A stretch of 42,500 nt of DNA from Cryptococcus deneoformans JEC21. Taxonomy: Eukaryota; Basidiomycota; Tremellomycetes; Tremellales; Cryptococcaceae. Positions within the stretch are counted from its first letter, which is position 1. Every line of letters begins with the position of its first letter. The notes beneath the pieces were generated by a model. That model was not told where the DNA came from. It ran no database searches and saw only the letters and a program-made list of their open reading frames with translations. The stretch lies in NCBI RefSeq assembly GCF_000091045.1, contig NC_006679.1, forward strand, positions 689,281 through 731,780. Direction: 5' to 3'. Both the position numbers and the translations under genes were made by a program. This document shows, piece after piece, positions 10,193-21,799 of the stretch.

Positions 10193-13100
10193 ATGGCCTC
10201 CATCTTTGGCAAGAAACACAGGACCTCTGCATCGTCCGCCCCGCACGCCGGCCCCGGCCTCGCAGCCTCCGTCCCGTACAGCCAGCTCGCCTCGGGCCCG
10301 CCGCCCGTCGCTGGGCCCTCGGGCAGCAGGAGCGACGCGTCCAGGCTGGTCAGCGCGCCGTCCACGAATCCGACGCTGACAGACGACGGCACGCCGGGAC
10401 GGGTGTCAAGGACGCCGACGTCCAACACGCCGACCACACCGCGCCGGCGGACAGAGGGCAGCGAGCGGGAACGGCACGGCGAAGGGTCGCGACGGTCGAA
10501 CGCGAGCTATGCGACGGATACAGGCCGGAGCCCGTCGCACGAGTACCAGGAGATGCTCTGGCGGGCGACGTCAGAGTCCGGTCACCATACGCCCATTTAC
10601 GAAGCCATGACCAGCAGCAAGAGCTCCGCGTTCACGTCGCCCCACCCTGCGCGGACACCGGGCACACCGTCACACGAGTTTGGAATGCGGCCGCATCCAT
10701 ACGTCGCCGGGTACGGCAAGAATCCAGAGACGTCGTCGATACGGAGCATGTCCTCGGTGAACAGCACGTATGATCCCAACAACCCCATGAGCGACACGGG
10801 CCGGTACCCCAAATTCGAGACACAGACCGTCCCCGGCGCGAACGGGAAAAGCACGCCGACCCAGTCGACAACCTCTCTCCCGCTTCCTTCCCCCTTGCCG
10901 AACAGGAGCGGCGAGTACGCGCGGCCACCGGACCACGAAATCGAGTTTTGGTACCAACAGATCCTCCAAAAGACCGATCTCGACCCTTCACGCTCATACA
11001 TGTCGTCGCCCAACCCTTCATTATCCAGAGCATCCGTATCGTCACTCGGCTCCAACTCTGCAGCGAGGTCAGCTGCGAATCTACCCATGGACTCGAAATG
11101 GACGATTGTGCAGCAGTACTGGAAGTCGAGAGAGCAGCAGCAAAAGCATCACGAGGCGCCAAAGGCCTTGGGGAGAAAGACGGCCAGAGGCGGGAAGGGA
11201 TCGGTCGAGTATTTCCTGAGCCACGCCTTGTCGAGAACGTTGACGCCGGCGATATTGTTCTCGTTGGAGATCAGTCTGCGGACAGAGACATTAGAGTGAG
11301 TACGGCGGGGGGTGTGTTGCGATTTCATGAAAAAGGAAGTGTAGTACTGATACAGGCTAGCTGGATACAAAACTTTATGGATCATCAGGGTCAAGCAGCT
11401 CTGGTCAATTGTCTCACGCCCTTGACATATACCGAAGGAAGTTGTCCTCCGCCTACAGACATCGACGAAGGTCTGATGCACTGTCTCAGTCGATCTATCG
11501 GGAAACACAGAGTGAGTCTATCAATGCCATATAAGAAAATGTAGCTGAACATGTATATAGATTGGATGTGCGGATGCCCTCGCCAAACCTCTGATGATTG
11601 AAAAAATCATCCCCTTCTTGACATGCCCCAACATAAACTGCCGCTTATGGGCCGCTCAAATCCTCACCGTCCTCTGCCAAGTGACAGACCCCGCCACGGG
11701 CGATAAACCAGGCTTACAGATCGTCTACTCGGCCTTTGCACACATGCAGAAAAAAGTGAATGAAAACGTGACTGATCTGAAAGCCAAAGTCGGCAGGTTC
11801 AATCTCTGGTTATCCCAGCTGGCAGAAGTACTCGCCCGCCAGGGCTTGATGGGCAGCAACGTCCGCGCACACGCGCAGGTCAAGGGGCTGGATGTGATCG
11901 AGTACTGTCGGACGATGGTCCTCCTCATCGTCTCCCTCCCCACGTCCAACGACCGCAAAACCCGATCCTCGATCCGAAACCAACTCGACCTCGCCGTGCT
12001 GCCGATCATCATCCAAAACCTCAGACAGCTGCACGATCCCGAGATCAACATGCAGCTCGACATTTACGAGGAAAACGAGCGGAACGATCGGGCAAACATG
12101 GTTGATCAAGAGCGCGGGACGTTGCTCAAGAGTTTAAAGACACCCGAACAGATTATCCCGCTGCTGCTCGAGAGAACAAAGGGGTCGCAGTCCAGTCGGT
12201 ACCTCATCGATATACTACGGCATTTCCTGCTCATCGATTCAGACGGGGATGAGCAGGCACGTTATTTCCAGCTTCTCGACGAGCTGATCTCGACCATCGT
12301 CATGGGCTCATCGCCCGATTTACACTATGAATTCCGTGATGCGTTTGGCAAGTCCATCGCACACCTCTTCGGCAAGCTGGTGGAGCATCATCGGGTGGAT
12401 GAAGCCATGGCGGAAGTCAAAGAGCTTCGCGTGGTGAACCAGAGACTGTTGATCGAAAAACAAGAGCTAGACGAAGAAATCTCAGCTGGGAATGATGGGC
12501 TTGTCGGAAAGCTAAAGGCCCAGGTGGCGGACCTTGAGCAGAGGTTGAACAGGTCACGCGTGGCGATGGAAGCGGCGGTGGATGAAAAAAAAGGGATGCG
12601 TCGCGATAACGAGCAGCGCATGCGCGAGTTGCGACTCTACCTCCAGATGCTGTACAGTATCATCCTCGCCGCAGGGATCGATATCGCCGACGCGCTGGAA
12701 AGCTTGGGATTCCGCAATGCCGAAGAGATGGAGAGTTTGTTGAGTGAATTAGGGGGGATGGAGCATGATGAAAAGATGTGGGGGGCTGAAAAGAGAAAGG
12801 CGAGGCAGTTTGCGTTGGATAAGCTCCAGAATAAAAAGGTGTTGGACGGGAAAGGGTCAGTGGATGTAGAGTCGGATGGTGGTGTTGACGACGATGGTGG
12901 GGAAGAAGACGAAGCAGCTCAAGTGATGGAAGCTGAAAAGATTGCTCTCGGCGGAAACGCAAGAGGTCAGAGAAAGTCGGTGAGAAAGAAACCTCCCAAG
13001 GTGGTGAGGCCGAGAGAACTCCGAGCCCTTTCCCAGTCGCAATTCGAAGATGCAGAAGGCGAGCAAGAACAGCTCAATGTAGACAACAGGGTCAAAGAAG

Positions 13101-16100
13101 GGTACGATTCAGTCTCACCCATCAGGGCACACTTCCATCAGTCAAAGAGAAGAGGAGCAACGCCACACCAGCAGCGTTTGGGAGATGGACTCGCGCCGCC
13201 TGTGGGAGAGAAATCGGTGTTTAGGAGTATCAAAAAGCCGCCACCGTTTGCACCGAGGTTTGTGCCAGAATTATCGTCCAGACCGATCAACCGAAGCACC
13301 TCGGCGCCTGCTCAGCTCGTTGACCTTGACTTGCCCCAGCTTGGTCAAGATGAGGAGGAAGAAGAAGGTACAGATAGGATGGCTAAAAAGAGGGAGAGTC
13401 TTGGAGCCGAGTTGCTCGCACGAGGTAAGGGTGGTAGACAAGGGATGGGTGCAGATGAGGGTGAATCAGAGTTGTCAACGGTCATGGAAGGGGAGGAAGG
13501 AAAATTATCTAGTCAAAGAGAGAGTGTCACAGAAGCGCCCAAAGGCGAAACAACACCTCTTCCACATCCACCACCACCACCGCCACCACCACCACCGCCG
13601 CCGCCGCCGCCCCCTCCCCCACCGCCAGGCGCCATCGGCCTTACCGCACCTCCACCACCCCCACCCCCACCCCCGCCCCCACCACCGCTCACCACACTTC
13701 ACCATCCATCTGGACCATCCGGCGCACACGACCTGTCCGGCGTCCTCGCAGGCATCAAGGGCGGCGTCTCCCTCAAAAAGACTTTAGGCCCTTCCATCCC
13801 TCCCCCTCCGCCTCCCCCCGCCCTCCCCCCGCCTTCCATCCATACCCCCGCCCGGGCCCCACTCGGATCAGTGTCTTCCCTGTTGTATGGCGCGAATGAT
13901 TCTAGGAAGGATGTGGGTATGATTGCGTCCAAGAAGATGAAGCAGCTTCAATGGGAAAAAGTCAGTAAAGCCCAGTTGGGCAAGACTGTCTGGAGCAAGA
14001 ATGAGGAGGCGAGGTTGGAGGAAGAGGTGGCGGAAAAGTTGAAGATGTTTAATGTCTGGGACAAGATTGAGGATCAGTTCAAGGCTAAAGAGGTCATGTA
14101 TGATGCGATCAGTGAGTTTTATTATTTATATATACCTTATGTAGGAGGGAACTAATGAGTGATACAGAAAAGAGAAAAGAGCAGGAAATCATCAGTGTTC
14201 TCGCTCCAGATCATCGAAAGCGTATCGGCAAGTCCAAATCTCGCATCATCCGTTCTGCAAACCATGGGCTAATTTTTTAATCTCCACAACAGAAATTCTC
14301 ATGTCTGGACCGTTCACAAAAGGCTTCAAAGAAGACCCCGAAGGATTGGCTAACGCTATTGGCGATTTCAATGCCGATCTTTGTGTGGAAGCATTTTTGA
14401 ATGAATTGCAAAGCGTCCTTCCTAGCGATGACGACGTGAGTTCTGTTTATTAATAACTGAACCCCACTTGTTTAAAAACCTCAAAAGCTGACACACCCTA
14501 ATCCTTTTCGTAGCGTGGTAAACTCCTGACACACTCTGCAGACGATCCCAAGGAATTCTCCAAACTCCACATTGCCGACAGGCTGATGGTCCGTCTCATC
14601 CAACTACCTCATTTGAACGAACGTGTCAAGGGGATGTTGTATAGGGTTAGGTTCCCGCAGAATATCGAGTTGCTTGAAAAGGTGTGTTATTGAGCAGCCC
14701 AAAAGAGTCTTGTGGTGAAAAGGATGATTGGCTGACCATTGTAACTGTTCTCATTCCAATGATAGAGTCTCACGCTCTTGATTGAAGCTTGTGATGCACT
14801 GATGAACGCCAAGCAGTTCCAGGCGCTGTTATCGATCATTCTTACGATGGGTAACTATATCAACGGCACGAACTATGCCGGTGGGGCTTTTGGTTTCAAG
14901 ATTACAAGTATCAACCGGGTGGGTTATCAATCTCCTTGTTTCAAAGTCCCCAGAGTCCTTATGGCTGACTTTTGATGGATAGCTGGTCGATACCAAATCT
15001 GGTGGCGGTCAAAACTTGTTGCACTTTTTGGAAAGTACCGTGTCTACTCATTTCAAGTCGGTTGAGCCGTTCTTGGCTGAACTTGAGATTCCGTCTGCTG
15101 CCGCCCGTGGTAAGTTTATTCAAAGATACCCATCGCAAACACGTACGTGGAAACACTAATACATTTGGATATGAAAAATAGTCAACTATTCCGACCTCCA
15201 ATCAACATCTAAACAAATGCTGGACGACATTTACCGTATCTCGGAATCGCTCACTACCCAATTTGACACGGATAAATCTTCTTACACTCGGCAGATGAAC
15301 GCTTTCGTCTCTTCCGCTGCTGAACGCGTGAGGAATGTGAGGGATGGGATTATAGCGGCGGACATGAAGTTGAAAGAGGTACAGACGTTTTATGGGGAAG
15401 GGGACGGGGCTGGGGTTGGGAGGGGGATGCAAAGTCAGGATTTCTTTGGGATCTTTAGGACTTTTACGTCTTCCTACAAGGTAGGCAAAGGGTTTCTATC
15501 TATATTTTGCATAGGGCTAACAGACGGTTTGTTTTGTTTTGGACAGTTTTGCCAAGCTCAAAATCGGGCCAGGGCAGAGGAACAGGCGGCACTGGAAGAC
15601 CGGGCGCGACGTCGCGCGGAACGCAAAGCGATGGGAATCACTCCCCAGCCTACAGGCATGTCGAGCGTCTCGTCGCAGGGCGATTTCGAAGATGTCATTA
15701 CCAAGTTGCGTACGCAGGGTACACCGCGTATCCCACGAGAACGACCGAAAAGGGCGGCTGCACCGCCTGCGAGTCCGTTGTCTGAATCGATTGATTTTTC
15801 GGCGTTGCTCAGTGGGATGGGGATGGACATGGACGCGGGGGATGGGGAAGGAGTAGCGGGTGAAGGAGGGGGAGCGGGAGGGGAAGGAGATTATGAGGCG
15901 TTGATGGCGCAGAGGCTGTTGTCGACTACGTTCAAGTCGAGTTTTGAGAGCCTGTGGGGTGGTACAGAGGTGGCAGAGGAGAAGGAAGAAAGTAAAGGGA
16001 ATGTGAAGGAGGAGGAACAAGGGGAAAAGGAAAGTGAAAACGCGGAAAAAGGTGAAGAGGACGAGGATGAAGTCCGGTGTAGTGCCACGGGTAGTTTGGT

Positions 16101-16122
16101 AGAGGAGTTGGATATTACATAG
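10193..16122 (+). CDS. BNI1: Formin (Bni1-type actin nucleator)
   Basis: Ten exons give a 1,776-residue formin: 10193-11295, 11361-11511, 11561-14111, 14168-14227, 14293-14435, 14514-14681, 14766-14918, 14983-15109, 15182-15480 and 15547-16122. Formins nucleate and elongate unbranched actin cables under Rho GTPase control. Order of parts: disordered Ser/Thr/Pro N-terminus (1-250); GBD/FH3 from EIEFWYQQILQKTDLD to about residue 700, including DWIQNFMDHQGQAALVNCL and CRLWAAQILTVLC; coiled coil (about 740-850); acidic linker; FH1 with two nearly pure proline runs (13568-13687); FH2 from KKMKQLQWEKV, with ILMSGPFTKGF, LTMGNYINGTNYAGGAFGFK and GGGQNLLHFLE. A poor DAD-like tail ends the protein. 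Intron 14228-14292 most likely starts with GC (G|GCAAGT). The symbol is by family, since some relatives carry several formins. Confidence 0.93.
13568..13687 (+). repeat. FH1 proline-codon runs
   Basis: CCN codons encode about 20 consecutive prolines, a short GAIGLTA spacer, then about 13 more. They bind profilin-actin in FH1 domains. The DNA is a near-pure C/A tract and so prone to length change by slippage. Confidence 0.85.
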
Positions 16123-17335
16123 TGTATAGAAGGAACGAGGAGGAAAGTTGTAATGAGTTTTAGGATTACGTTGTAATATAGTACGTTTCAAATATGGATT
16201 TTCTAGGTTTTCTCCGCTAATCTAGTTGTATATCTCGGTACCTAATACCTTGTGTCTGATACCAGGGGTCATTGCTACCCTGTTGCACCTGTTGTTGTAG
16301 CTCTCGAAGACTTACGATCTACATAGAACAAGAAACGCGGACTAATCTACCTTTTGACGCTACACCGGCAACCAAGATCCGACCCACCATCGACACCGAA
16401 AAAGAGCCCATATCGTGAATCATTCCCAAATTCAAGCAGTATCGACCCCCGGGTTTTCATCCCCTCCGACGCCCGGGACGGTCGGAACGGCCGGAACGCC
16501 CAGACCGATGGACGCGCAGTTGACCGCAAGCATTAGGGGTCTGATATGGCCGGAAAGTCCATCACTGTTGCTGGTGATGGTGGCGGTGAGAGGGCCGGGG
16601 GATACCTGAAGAGGATGAAGGGGAGGAGGTACTAGAAGAAGGGGATGTGACGATGGATGCGGCGACTGTGGGAGGGCGCGTCAGGGTGACGGGAAAGAAG
16701 GGTCTCAAGGCAAGAAGTGCATTGTTGTGTCATAACAGATATTGTTTGTGCAGTCAGTATAGTGTATAGTGGCGGGGCCACAGCCTGCAGTTTGGATAGC
16801 TTGGAATAGCAGCAGCGGAGTGGATGGATGGACTGGTGCTATTTTATCACCTTACAGATCTCGGTGCGGTGTCGTCCGGTGCGATATATGTCGGGGCGGG
16901 ACGGGCCCCGGATGTGCTAACTCGATCACTTGCGCCCTTCCATCCTGTCCTAAGACATTCCAAGAACATCCCGCTGCACGTCTGGCCCCGCCTGCCTTTC
17001 ATCGCCTGCCTTTGCCTTGCCTTCCATCCCTCCTTCCATCCCCAGCTTCACTTTTCGCCACCCGCCGCTTACTCACTACCCACCACAGTCGACGTCATCT
17101 CCCGTGGACGCAACCACAACAGTTCGTCGCACAAACACGAAACGCTTTTATTTTGCTTCCATTGCTACCACATCTTCACCAGCGCAGCTCTCTCTTACGT
17201 ACGCCCTCTTCATCCTATCTGCTGGACGCTCGCTCCTCCTTTTCTCTTCCATCAATAAGACCTCTTCCCATCCCCTCTTTTTTGCCACCGACCATTGGCC
17301 GTTCTTAGCCACCCATCCGGAACTCGACAAGAAAC
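16123..17335. other. Intergenic, formin 3' side to UBL3 promoter
   Basis: No frame beginning with ATG resembles a gene. A patch at about 16400-16560 reads like protein (PPTPGTVGTAGTPRPMDAQL) in one frame, and an acidic patch follows in another, but no start or sound splice joins them. The last 300 bp before 17336 are CT-rich (CCTTCCATCCCTCCTTCCATC), as expected for the UBL3 promoter and leader. Confidence 0.4.
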
Positions 17336-18106
17336 ATGAGCGCCGCAGACCCACATCTATCATCGACCCACCCTCTAGCTGCCTCCGACCCGCCGAAACT
17401 AGAAATATCTCACGACTCTATCACGTTTCCCAAGGTGCGTCCCGGCTGGGCCTTTTCTCGAAATCTACGTAATTACAGCAGACTGACTATTTTGCATCGT
17501 ACTGAACAGGTCCATGTCAAAGCGCTAATCATCTCCGGCCAAAGTCATGTATTCTCTTTCGGTCCCGAGACGACCGTGGGGCGTGTCAAGGAGCTGATAT
17601 GGAGTTCGTGGCCTAAAGGTGCTTTTGCTTGTTTTTAACATCTCAAAAATGGGAGCTGACGAGTACGGGTACCGGGAACAGAATGGACAGACCCCGCTCA
17701 ACCTCCTTCGCCTAATTATCTGAGATTGCTTTATAGCGGTCGGATATTACAGGATGATTCTACTTTGAGCTGTGAGCTGCTATTCTCATTCATATGGTGT
17801 GGTAGGAAAAGTTGACAAGAGCTGACTAAATGTGAATGATATAGCCAACAACCTGCCTCTGACAACCTCCTCTGATATTCCCACCGTCATCCACATTTCG
17901 GTCAGATCTTTCTCTATCAAAGACGATGGTAAGTCAAAAAATTACCCATGTTTCATTATCATCATTAAAACTCGATTTGCTGATTTCCTACTCCTGTTTT
18001 TTCTGTAGAAGCAAAGAAACCTTCGGCGATTGCACGTTCTCTCAGTCGTCGGTCCCATCCGGCCACAGAGGAAGAAGTAAGCGGTTGTCGGTGTGTCATC
18101 ATGTGA
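17336..18106 (+). CDS. Membrane-anchored ubiquitin-fold protein (UBL3/MUB-like)
   Basis: Five exons (17336-17434, 17510-17618, 17682-17771, 17845-17928, 18009-18106) encode 159 residues. A ubiquitin-like fold spans about residues 34-130: VKALIISGQSHVFSFGPETT, VKELIWSSWPKEW, then SPNYLRLLYSGRILQDDSTL and HISVRSFSI. This matches UBL3/MUB (RLIYQGRFLHGNVTL in the animal protein). It ends EEEVSGCRCVIM, a CAAX box with Met last, which predicts farnesylation of the Cys-Val-Ile-Met cysteine; Cys-Arg just before could be palmitoylated. Animal UBL3 ends CCVIL and sorts proteins to exosomes; plant MUBs bind E2 enzymes at the plasma membrane. Here only the membrane anchoring can be inferred. A longer alternative end is excluded by the stop right after CVIM. 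Confidence 0.88.
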
Positions 18107-18655
18107 ACCATCCCATTCAAACGTCCCTCAGTCAATTTCAATCTATTTTCTCCCCGGAGGTTATCTTTAGAGAGAAGAGAAAGGAGGCAAGATGGAGATG
18201 TCTTGGAAGCATTCTTTAGGGCGGTAGGGCGTGGATGGCGTGGGGTATGATGTGTACAACCTGTACATAATAGGATATTTCTTCCATTTTTTCTCTTGTT
18301 TTCTTATATACTTTGCCATCTACCATTATCCTTGCCAGTGCCAATATCAGTAGCAGTATCAGTATTCATCATCAGGGGTTGAACGTTGCCATATCATTGT
18401 TTTAGTTGTCTGTAGCTCTTTTTTTGCTTTATAGTCTTGTCTATTCATATGCCAGAAATCAGCATATCCTAGTTCTCATCCTATGTTCTGGTCTAGGAAT
18501 TTTAATCTGTTGGAGCAAGAAAATTGTACAACATTGTGTGCATTATAAACAATCTAATTGGTCATAGACAACCTTTCAGCCCTCATTCACCGATATTTGT
18601 CCATTACGAGGAAAAGGCAAGGGAAGAGAAGAAGACTTGCAAAAGGCGCCACATC
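18107..18655. other. Convergent 3' UTRs of UBL3-like and BolA genes
   Basis: AT-rich non-coding DNA with several AATAAT/ATAAAC-type polyadenylation-like spots and short near-repeats of CAGTATCAGTA near 18340-18370. No gene is seen. Confidence 0.5.
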
Positions 18656-19355
18656 TCATCTCATCTCCCCACCACCTTCCTTCTCCCATTCTTCCGGCGT
18701 CTTCAACCTCAAACTCAGAGCATGCAAACCGCGCTCATCAAATTCAGGTTTGAGCAAAGCGTTGACCATCCGATGTCGGGCGATGGCGGTTTTGCCTTTG
18801 AATGATTCGGATACGAGATGGATCGCGAAATCTAATTCCCATGGTTTTGATTTTTGGGTTTGTGAAAAATGCAAAGATTGAACGTAAGATTGAGTTTGTG
18901 AATTGTTTTACCTGAAGAAAAAAAGAGAGAAGGGGAACATACGAGTTTCACCGCTCCCGCCTCCTTGCGCACGCATAGCAGCATGGTGGGAATGTTTATG
19001 CGAGTCGTTATACACCCTCAACAAGACAGGATTGAACGCTTCGATAATCTACTTGTGCGCGAAAATTGTTGAATACCAAAAATAAAAATAAAAATAAAAA
19101 TAAAAACCCTTTTGTCAGCTTCTTCCCCATGTAAAACGAATGGGGACGCACTTTTTGCTGGATGGTAGTCTCAACAGGGCCGGGGACACGGGTAGGCGAT
19201 CTACCCCTTGAAGTAGAAGTGGAGGCAGCAGCGGACATGGTCCTTGTAATCACACTCTTGTTGTTGTTCACTGGCGAAGGCAAAATCGCGGTTCGAGATA
19301 GGTGTACTGGTCTGAGGGCGATACGTACGAGGAGAGCAGGGAGAGGAGTACGCAT
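18656..19355 (-). CDS. Mitochondrial BolA-family protein
   Basis: Three exons (19355-19152, 19048-18943, 18831-18656) encode 161 residues. BolA proteins work with monothiol glutaredoxins in Fe-S cluster delivery. The fold is clear: VETTIQQKIIEAFNPVLLRV, then YNDSHKHSHH, with the conserved cluster-related histidines, then HFAIHLVSESFKGKTAIARH, the signature FxGxxxVxRHRxVN variant (RHRMVNALL), and GLHALSLRLKTPEEW. The start at 19355 is the first ATG in frame and begins MRTPLPALLVRIALRPVHLSR, an Arg-rich amphipathic presequence, so import into mitochondria is likely. Bol1 and Bol3 types cannot be told apart with certainty. An internal ATG (MSAAASTSTS) could give a cytosolic form. Intron 1 holds an (AAAAT) run. 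Confidence 0.9.
19078..19106 (+). repeat. (AAAAT)n microsatellite in BolA intron
   Basis: About five AAAAT pentamers in tandem lie in the first BolA intron, on its non-coding side. Confidence 0.8.
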
Positions 19356-19764
19356 TGGAGGGGCTTGGCGGGGGAGAGTTGGAAGGGGGTTTGGGGGATT
19401 GGGAGAAGTGAAGAGGGAGATAAGGGAGGAGAGACGACGACAATCTGTTGACAAGGGCGATTATTAAGGCAAAATGGGAGGATAGCTATTTCGCTATTCG
19501 TCGCGATCTGTTTTTTTTTTTTCTTCAGTATTTCGGACAAGTTTCAAGCTTTCCTTATTTACTGATCTGTCTTTTCTTTTCAGATACAACTTTCTTTTCA
19601 GATACAACTTTCTGTTATCCAATACGGTGCACCTATTCTCTCAGGATGTACTGCCAATCATTCACACATCGCTCTATTAATTTCTATTCTAAATACCACT
19701 ATGATCTAAACGAAAATGTCGCGCATCATTAGATTAAATATAAATTTATACGTATTCCCGGCCT
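19356..19764. other. BolA promoter and MFS 3' side
   Basis: No gene is seen. The sequence TTCTTTTCAGATACAACT occurs twice in tandem at about 19573-19608. Frames that extend BolA upstream need a TTG start. Confidence 0.45.
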
Positions 19765-21507
19765 CTACATCACCGCAAACACCTCTCTGTTCAAACAAAA
19801 TCTCGAACCAGCCGCAAATACGGTCCCGGCAAGCACCACCACCCCACTAAACACCCCGGCCATCTCATACCCCTTCGCTCCCCCTCCATAATTCGAGATC
19901 AACGCTCCACTAATCGGCGGTCCAAAGAGGGCAAAGACGGATGCGATTCCCCATGCGAGACCGAGCCGGAGTCCAACCTCGTGATGATGTGAGATTTGTC
20001 CGATACACGCTGGTATGAGGGAGATGAATAGACCGGCAAAGAAGCCATAGACGACGGAGAAGCCGATGATGGCGGGAGCAGTGGAGAGGGGGATCCAGAA
20101 AGCGAGGAGGAGGATGCCGGAGACGAGGGAGGAAAAGATGGCGAGATTCATCCTGAAGAATGTGTGAGTTTTTTAGTTTTTGTGAGGGGAGGGATTTACA
20201 TGAGAAAGCGGAAACGGCGTACCTCCCGATATAATCACCCGCGCCAGCGAGCAAACGACCAATCGTCGATCCGGCATTGATGAATGACAAACAATAAAAA
20301 GTGATAGCACTGGAGGTGCCTACTCGAGCGGCATTGGTGGTGACATAGAAGAACGGCGTGAACAAACTACCAAGAAAGAAAAAATATTGTCAGCAAATCG
20401 TGCTCGCAACCAAGGTGCGAAGCTTCAAGTACCTACCCGAAGAAGACGAATGCTACAGAAAAGGCAAAGAGAACAAAAGGAATGTCTTTGAGGTGTTGCA
20501 AATAGGCATTCCATGGAACTGGATTCCTTCGTGGAAGGCGGGTACGGATAAGGAGGTTGGATAGAGTAAGGAGGAAGAGGCTGATGAACCCAACTGTACG
20601 GAGCGTCCAGCCAAATCCTACGAAGAAGGTACACTTTATAAGTAATCTGTTACCTCTCATTGAAGCTATGAAAAGAAATGGAACAACCTACCAATATCAT
20701 TGAACATCCTGTTCAAAGCAATCGGCCATAGGGTACCCCCGAGCCCTGAACCACTGACTGCGATACCCATAGCAAGCGCTCGTCGTTTGGCGAACCATTG
20801 GGCAGGTACAGCGATACCAGAATGAAATACCAAGCTCGAGCCAATGCCGAAAAAGATTCCTTGACAAAGGATGAATTGGTAGTAATCGTAACACACTACC
20901 AAGATGATAATCAGCACTGGTACAGGTTCAAGTCCGATGGAAGTAAACTACGTGAAGTTAACATGAGACTGGTGGTGAGAATGAGAGATCCGGGTAACAG
21001 AAGGATATGGGCTCCATGAGCATCAAAGATCCTTCCGGTGAACAAACCCTATTCACATTGTCAGGCATGGTATACCTGGGTTTGGAGGAAGGGTTGGCTT
21101 ACGCCAAAGAACAGCAAGAATTGTTGCAGACCACCGATCCAACTGATCTTCGAAGACGATAAGTTTGAAAGCTGATTCTCCTCATAATACGATTGGAATA
21201 CACCGAAACTGTTGGCTAAGTTGATCCCTAATCAGCTTTTCGCCTTTCCAAAATATGGACAACAGGACTCACCTAAGCCGAATTGAACAAACATCGCGAG
21301 GAATGAGCCGGCCACAGTTGCCCAGGCATGGAATCCTCCGTCCGGAGGGGGTGGAGGTCCTTGCGGGAAAGAGGTGGGAGGCGCCGCCGTTAATTCCTGG
21401 TCGCCCACCGCCGGGTTATCTCCTGGTGCTTGTTTCTCGATGAGATCAATCATCTTGGGCCCCGCTTCAGTCGGCTGCTCAATGAAATAGGCTTGAGCAT
21501 CACTCAT
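19765..21507 (-). CDS. MFS permease, monocarboxylate-transporter-like
   Basis: This gene of six or so exons encodes a 12-helix major facilitator of the fungal MCT-like (Mch) group. After a soluble N-terminus of about 50 residues comes PPDGGFHAWATVAGSFLA, the family's DGG(F/W)xxW motif at helix 1. Further helices include FILCQGIFFGIGSSLVFHSG, then PAQWFAKRRALAMGIAVSGS (loop with the FxxRRxLAxG motif), GTLWPIALNRM, and in the second half FINAGSTIGRLLAGAGDYIG and GFFAGLFISLIPACIGQ. The substrate cannot be read from sequence; fungal members include riboflavin and carboxylate carriers. The gene is divergent from a Zn2Cys6 factor, 292 bp away, a layout often seen for a regulator and its target. Confidence 0.88.
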
Positions 21508-21799
21508 GATGGCTGGTTGGACTCTTTTCCTTGGGCTTGATGCTGCTCAGAGGGCAAGGTTGTACGGTTTTATAATCATTTTTTCGCAGCTTGACTCTTT
21601 ACTTATCGCCGGTCCTCAGTTTATCTCGGCGCCGGTGAAAAGGTCACGTGATCGGTTACCATGAGTGAGGTTCGCTTGTCCTCGTCTTCGTTCCTTGGTT
21701 TATCAGATATCAATCCTCAGATCATAATCGATCTTGTAATTTATTTATTGATCCAGAATAGAAAGAGAAAAAGCGAAAACAATTAACACCATTTAACCC
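21508..21799. promoter_or_regulatory. Divergent promoter MFS / Zn2Cys6 factor
   Basis: The gap holds a perfect palindrome CGGCGCCG (21627-21634), a CGG/CCG inverted pair of the kind zinc-cluster dimers bind, and a CACGTG E-box (21645-21650) just beside it. A second GCCGG lies at about 21608. Binding is inferred. Confidence 0.45.

Noticed and set aside
13505..13729. Gly/Trp-rich minus-strand frames
   Set aside because: Antisense of the proline codon runs in the formin FH1 region.
16354..16620. Possible extra gene between formin and UBL3
   Set aside because: Reads like protein in places but has no ATG, no sound splice pair and frames change; kept only as a note.
19356..19454. Upstream extension of BolA
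   Set aside because: Needs a TTG start; the ATG at 19355 gives a proper mitochondrial presequence.
19573..19608. Tandem pair of an 18-bp sequence
   Set aside because: A single short duplication in non-coding DNA; too small to suggest an element.
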